Assembly (NCBI GenBank): GCA_030824575.1
Contig: JAVBXL010000047.1
Span: 1-64,000 of the forward strand
Source of the DNA: a bacterium
GTDB taxonomy: Bacteria; Pseudomonadota; Alphaproteobacteria; Sphingomonadales; Sphingomonadaceae
Direction of reading: 5' to 3'
DNA length: 64,000 bases
Under the pieces are notes generated by a model, which saw only the letters and a program-made list of their open reading frames with translations, did no database searches and was not told where the DNA came from. The translations under genes and the position numbers were made by a program. This document shows, piece by piece, positions 61,790 through 64,000 of this stretch. The stretch's first letter is position 1. Each line of letters begins with the position of its first letter.

Positions 61790-63265
61790 GTGCGAGTCTT
61801 TCCCGAAACGATCCATTTTACCGGCCTCAACACGCCAGTCGGCATCGAATGGTCGGCGCGCAACCTGGATGTGGTGGGCGAGATCCCGGCAGAGATAGAC
61901 GGCGCCTTCTTCCGCGCCGTACCCGACCCCGCCCATGCCCCGATGTTCGACGATGATATCGTCCTGTCGGGCGACGGCATGGTCGCGAAATTCGCCATTC
62001 ATGATGGCCAGGTGGATTATGCCATCCGCTATGTCGAAACCGAACGCTACGCGCTGGAAAAGGATGCCCGGCACGCCCTGTTCGGTCGCTATCGCAACCC
62101 TTTTACCGATGATCCCGCCGTGGCCGGTCGCGACCGCACCGTCGCCAACACCACGCCGGTCTGGCATGGCGGGCGACTGTTCATGACTAAGGAGGACGGC
62201 CTTGGTTATGAGATCGATCCCGACACGCTGGAGACGATCGGCCGCTGGGACTATCATGGCACCTTCACGTCGCAGACCTTCACCGCCCATCCCCGCGTCG
62301 ATCCGCAGACCGGGGAGATGTTCTTCTTCGGCTATGAAGCGGACGGGTTGTGTTCGACCAAAATCGCCTATGGCCTGGCCGATCGCGACGGTAATCTGAT
62401 GCGTGAGCAATGGTTCGATCAGCCCTATTGCTCGACCATCCATGATTTCGCGATTACGGAAAAATACGCGATTTTCCCGATTTTCCCGACCACGGCGGAT
62501 CTGGACCGGCTGAAGGCGGGCGGCGCCCATTGGGCGCACCAGCAGGATCTGGACAGTTGGGTCGGCCTCATGCCGCGTTACGGCAAGGTGGAAGAGATGC
62601 GCTGGTTCCGCGGGCGGCCGGGCGTGTCCGCCTTCCACATCGTCAACGCCTTTGACGATGGCGATCTCGTCCATCTCGACCTGTGCCTGTCGGATACCAA
62701 TGCGTTCGGTTTCATGCGCGAAGCCGGAGGTATCCAACGCGATCAGCGGGAGATAGGCGGCGGCCTGACCCGCTGGACCTTCGACCTGTCGAAGCCGGGG
62801 GATAGTTTTGAGGAGCGGCTGATCGGGCCGCCCGGCGACATGCCGCGGTTGCGCGATGCGGACCAGGGGCGGCCCTATCGGTCGGCCTGGTATCTGTCGA
62901 TGAACCCGCAGGGCGGACCACCGCTGCCGGGTGGGCCGGTCGGCTTCGCCTTCAACGCATTGTTGCAGATCGAGCCGGGCAATGGCCGCATCGACATGAT
63001 GGGGCTGGAATTCGGCATGGCGATCAGCGAGCCGGTGCATGTCCCGTCCCTACAGACGGGGCATGACGGCTGGTTGCTGATGGTGGTCGATCGCCAGGCG
63101 GGGGAGGGGGACTTCAAGTCCGAACTGTGGGTGGTGGACGCAAACGCCATCGCCGCCGGGCCGGTCGCACGGGTGCCGATGCCCCTGCCGATGCGCGCGC
63201 AAGTCCATGGCGCCTGGGTGTCGGCGGCGCAATTGGCGACCGCGAAAGTGCACCAAGTCGCTTGA
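61790..63265 (+). CDS. Lignostilbene dioxygenase-family enzyme (carotenoid cleavage oxygenase superfamily)
   Basis: A 491-residue seven-blade propeller iron enzyme. The four His ligands read as H167 (FTAHPRVD), H218 (STIHDFAI), H283 (SAFHIVNAF) and H473 (AQVHGAW). Tyr101 (GRYRNPF) and Lys134 (FMTKEDG) match the residues known to hold the phenolic hydroxyl of lignostilbene in Sphingomonas LsdA. The Phe59 of LsdA appears to be Leu here. The start is GTG at 61790 (MRVFPETIHF). It should cleave 4-hydroxystilbenes to two aromatic aldehydes. The operator at 61745 puts it in the same regulon as the neighbouring receptor. Confidence 0.93.
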   Translation: MRVFPETIHFTGLNTPVGIEWSARNLDVVGEIPAEIDGAFFRAVPDPAHAPMFDDDIVLSGDGMVAKFAIHDGQVDYAIRYVETERYALEKDARHALFGRYRNPFTDDPAVAGRDRTVANTTPVWHGGRLFMTKEDGLGYEIDPDTLETIGRWDYHGTFTSQTFTAHPRVDPQTGEMFFFGYEADGLCSTKIAYGLADRDGNLMREQWFDQPYCSTIHDFAITEKYAIFPIFPTTADLDRLKAGGAHWAHQQDLDSWVGLMPRYGKVEEMRWFRGRPGVSAFHIVNAFDDGDLVHLDLCLSDTNAFGFMREAGGIQRDQREIGGGLTRWTFDLSKPGDSFEERLIGPPGDMPRLRDADQGRPYRSAWYLSMNPQGGPPLPGGPVGFAFNALLQIEPGNGRIDMMGLEFGMAISEPVHVPSLQTGHDGWLLMVVDRQAGEGDFKSELWVVDANAIAAGPVARVPMPLPMRAQVHGAWVSAAQLATAKVHQVA

Positions 63266-63289
63266 CAAAATACTAACGATCGTTACTTA
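63262..63289 (+). promoter_or_regulatory. Promoter with TAACGATCGTTA operator, site 6 (TonB receptor)
   Basis: TTGACA (63262-63267) and TACTTA (63284-63289) with 16-nt spacing. TAACGATCGTTA (63274-63285) fills the spacer. It starts within the stop region of the dioxygenase gene. Confidence 0.88.
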
Positions 63290-63466
63290 ATGATGAAGAG
63301 GCAAAGACCTCTCCGTCCTGAACGGAAAAGACGGAAGGCCCTGGGCCGGGCAAGAGGATGGCAAGGCAGGCAGGTGCATAGCGCCGCCCCCACCGGAACC
63401 GGCAATGGCTGGTCCGGCGCTTCCTCCCCTGCGCTTGGCGGCCATCATATGAGGGAGGAAAAGACA
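63286..63466 (+). promoter_or_regulatory. Structured 5' leader of the terminal TonB receptor
   Basis: Stretches that can pair are TCCGTC/GACGGA (63312-63317 with 63330-63335) and AGCGCCG/CGGCGCT (63380-63386 with 63415-63421). CCTCT (63308-63312) can pair with AGAGG at either 63297-63301 or 63353-63357, giving exclusive folds. No known riboswitch class was recognised. GGGAGGAAAA (63453-63462) is the ribosome-binding site. Confidence 0.4.
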
Positions 63467-64000
63467 ATGTCGACAATCTGGAAGAGCCGGTTTCAAGGGC
63501 ATGTAGCGGGTCTGGCGTTGGCGGCGGCGATGATCGCCGCGCCCGCAATGGCGCAGGAGGCGGCGACGCCCGAACAACCGGCGGCGGATCAGGCCAATAG
63601 CGCCGACATCATCGTCACCGCCCAGTTCCGCGCGCAGAATTTGCAGGATACGCCGATCGCGATCACCGCGGTATCGGCCGATACGCTGGCCGCGCGCAGC
63701 CAGACCAGCGTCACCGATCTGGGCCAGTTCGCGCCCAACGTCGCGCTGGCCCCCGCGACCAGCATTCAGGGCAATGCGGTCGCCGCCTTCATTCGCGGCG
63801 TGGGGCAGCTCGACGCCAGCTTCGCACTGGAGCCGGGCGTCGGCATCTATATCGACGACATCTATTATGGCACGACCTTCGGCGCGGTCATGGACCTGAC
63901 CGACCTGGAGCGGGTCGAGGTGCTGCGCGGACCGCAGGGCACGCTGGCCGGAAAGAACAGCGTCGGCGGCGCGGTGAAGCTGTTCAGCAAGAAGCCGGAT
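63467..64000 (+). CDS. TonB-dependent outer-membrane receptor (3' end cut by window edge)
   Basis: The first 178 residues are present: signal peptide (MSTIWKSRFQGHVAGLALAAAMIAAPAMAQ), TonB box-like ADIIVTAQFRAQNLQDTPIAITAVSADTL and the plug (VGIYIDDIYYG...LERVEVLRGPQGTLAGKNSVGGAVKLFSKKP). This type (with IYVDD and PQGTL) is common in sphingomonads and includes receptors for aromatic or terpenoid compounds. Its own operator and the stilbene dioxygenase upstream suggest import of a lignin-derived aromatic. Confidence 0.92.
   Translation, partial: MSTIWKSRFQGHVAGLALAAAMIAAPAMAQEAATPEQPAADQANSADIIVTAQFRAQNLQDTPIAITAVSADTLAARSQTSVTDLGQFAPNVALAPATSIQGNAVAAFIRGVGQLDASFALEPGVGIYIDDIYYGTTFGAVMDLTDLERVEVLRGPQGTLAGKNSVGGAVKLFSKKPD

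Noticed and set aside
44679-63285. The TetR protein at 44691 as regulator of the ATAACGATCGTTAT sites
   Set aside because: Its own promoter and the pump promoter carry ATACCGATCGGTAT, which differs from the other palindrome at two symmetric positions, so a different regulator is more likely.
63286-63466. Cobalamin riboswitch before the TonB receptor
   Set aside because: The B12-box core could not be found; only generic stems are present.

Overview
The window looks like a sphingomonad chromosome (Sphingobium, Novosphingobium or Sphingomonas type). The evidence is high GC, TonB-dependent receptors, lignin-type aromatic catabolism genes close to those known from Sphingobium sp. SYK-6 and Novosphingobium aromaticivorans, and short palindromic repeats around CTGAGCCTGTCGAAGG. 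No rRNA, tRNA, CRISPR array, integrase or transposase was recognised. About 55 protein genes are annotated and nearly all look intact. The genes at both ends are cut by the window.

Region 1 (1-19.1 kb) handles amines and amino acids. It holds an Lrp regulator, a class III aminotransferase, a tartrate-dehydrogenase-type enzyme, a succinate-semialdehyde dehydrogenase, a GNAT acetyltransferase and an aldehyde dehydrogenase. A ParE-type toxin-antitoxin pair with a very long perfect palindrome follows. A tightly coupled nine-gene minus-strand operon (17.9 to 8.0 kb) then encodes a HAD hydrolase, two FAD amine oxidases, a peptide/opine-type ABC importer and a three-subunit opine-oxidase-like dehydrogenase. 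A GhrA-like hydroxyacid dehydrogenase lies downstream of the receptor gene of region 2.

Region 2 (19.2-25.3 kb, minus strand) is a probable metal-uptake cluster: TonB receptor, acyltransferase-like membrane protein, anchored protein, HupE/UreJ permease, a small periplasmic protein and a DUF4198 protein. Three consecutive genes encode proteins predicted to start with His-Gly after signal cleavage.

Region 3 (25.5-64 kb) degrades lignin-derived aromatics. It contains hydroxycinnamate genes (ferA-, ferB- and ferC-like), an aromatic-aldehyde dehydrogenase, an aromatic-acid MFS importer, a DesA/LigM-type O-demethylase with an IclR regulator nearby, and glutathione-dependent formaldehyde oxidation. 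It also has four NTF2/SnoaL-like proteins, several SDR or NmrA proteins, a cresol/eugenol-hydroxylase-type flavocytochrome, a PQQ lipoprotein dehydrogenase, a GMC oxidoreductase, a lignostilbene-dioxygenase-family enzyme and a TonB receptor. A TetR-controlled RND efflux pump sits in the middle.

The main discovery is regulatory. Two different operators tie these scattered genes into two regulons. A 21-bp operator (ATTGTRTC ... GCRYACAAT) lies before the ferC-, ferA- and ferB-like genes and the aromatic-acid importer. A second palindrome, ATAACGATCGTTAT, lies at six promoters: three SnoaL-type promoters (one degenerate), an MFS exporter, the SDR-flavocytochrome operon, the stilbene dioxygenase and the terminal TonB receptor. 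In two divergent promoter regions one gene of each regulon faces the other. I infer a dispersed pathway in which lignin-derived dimers or phenylpropanoids enter through the TonB receptor and are oxidised. They would then be converted, possibly by an NTF2-like formaldehyde-releasing lyase, to stilbenes that the dioxygenase cleaves to aromatic aldehydes for the fer/des branch.
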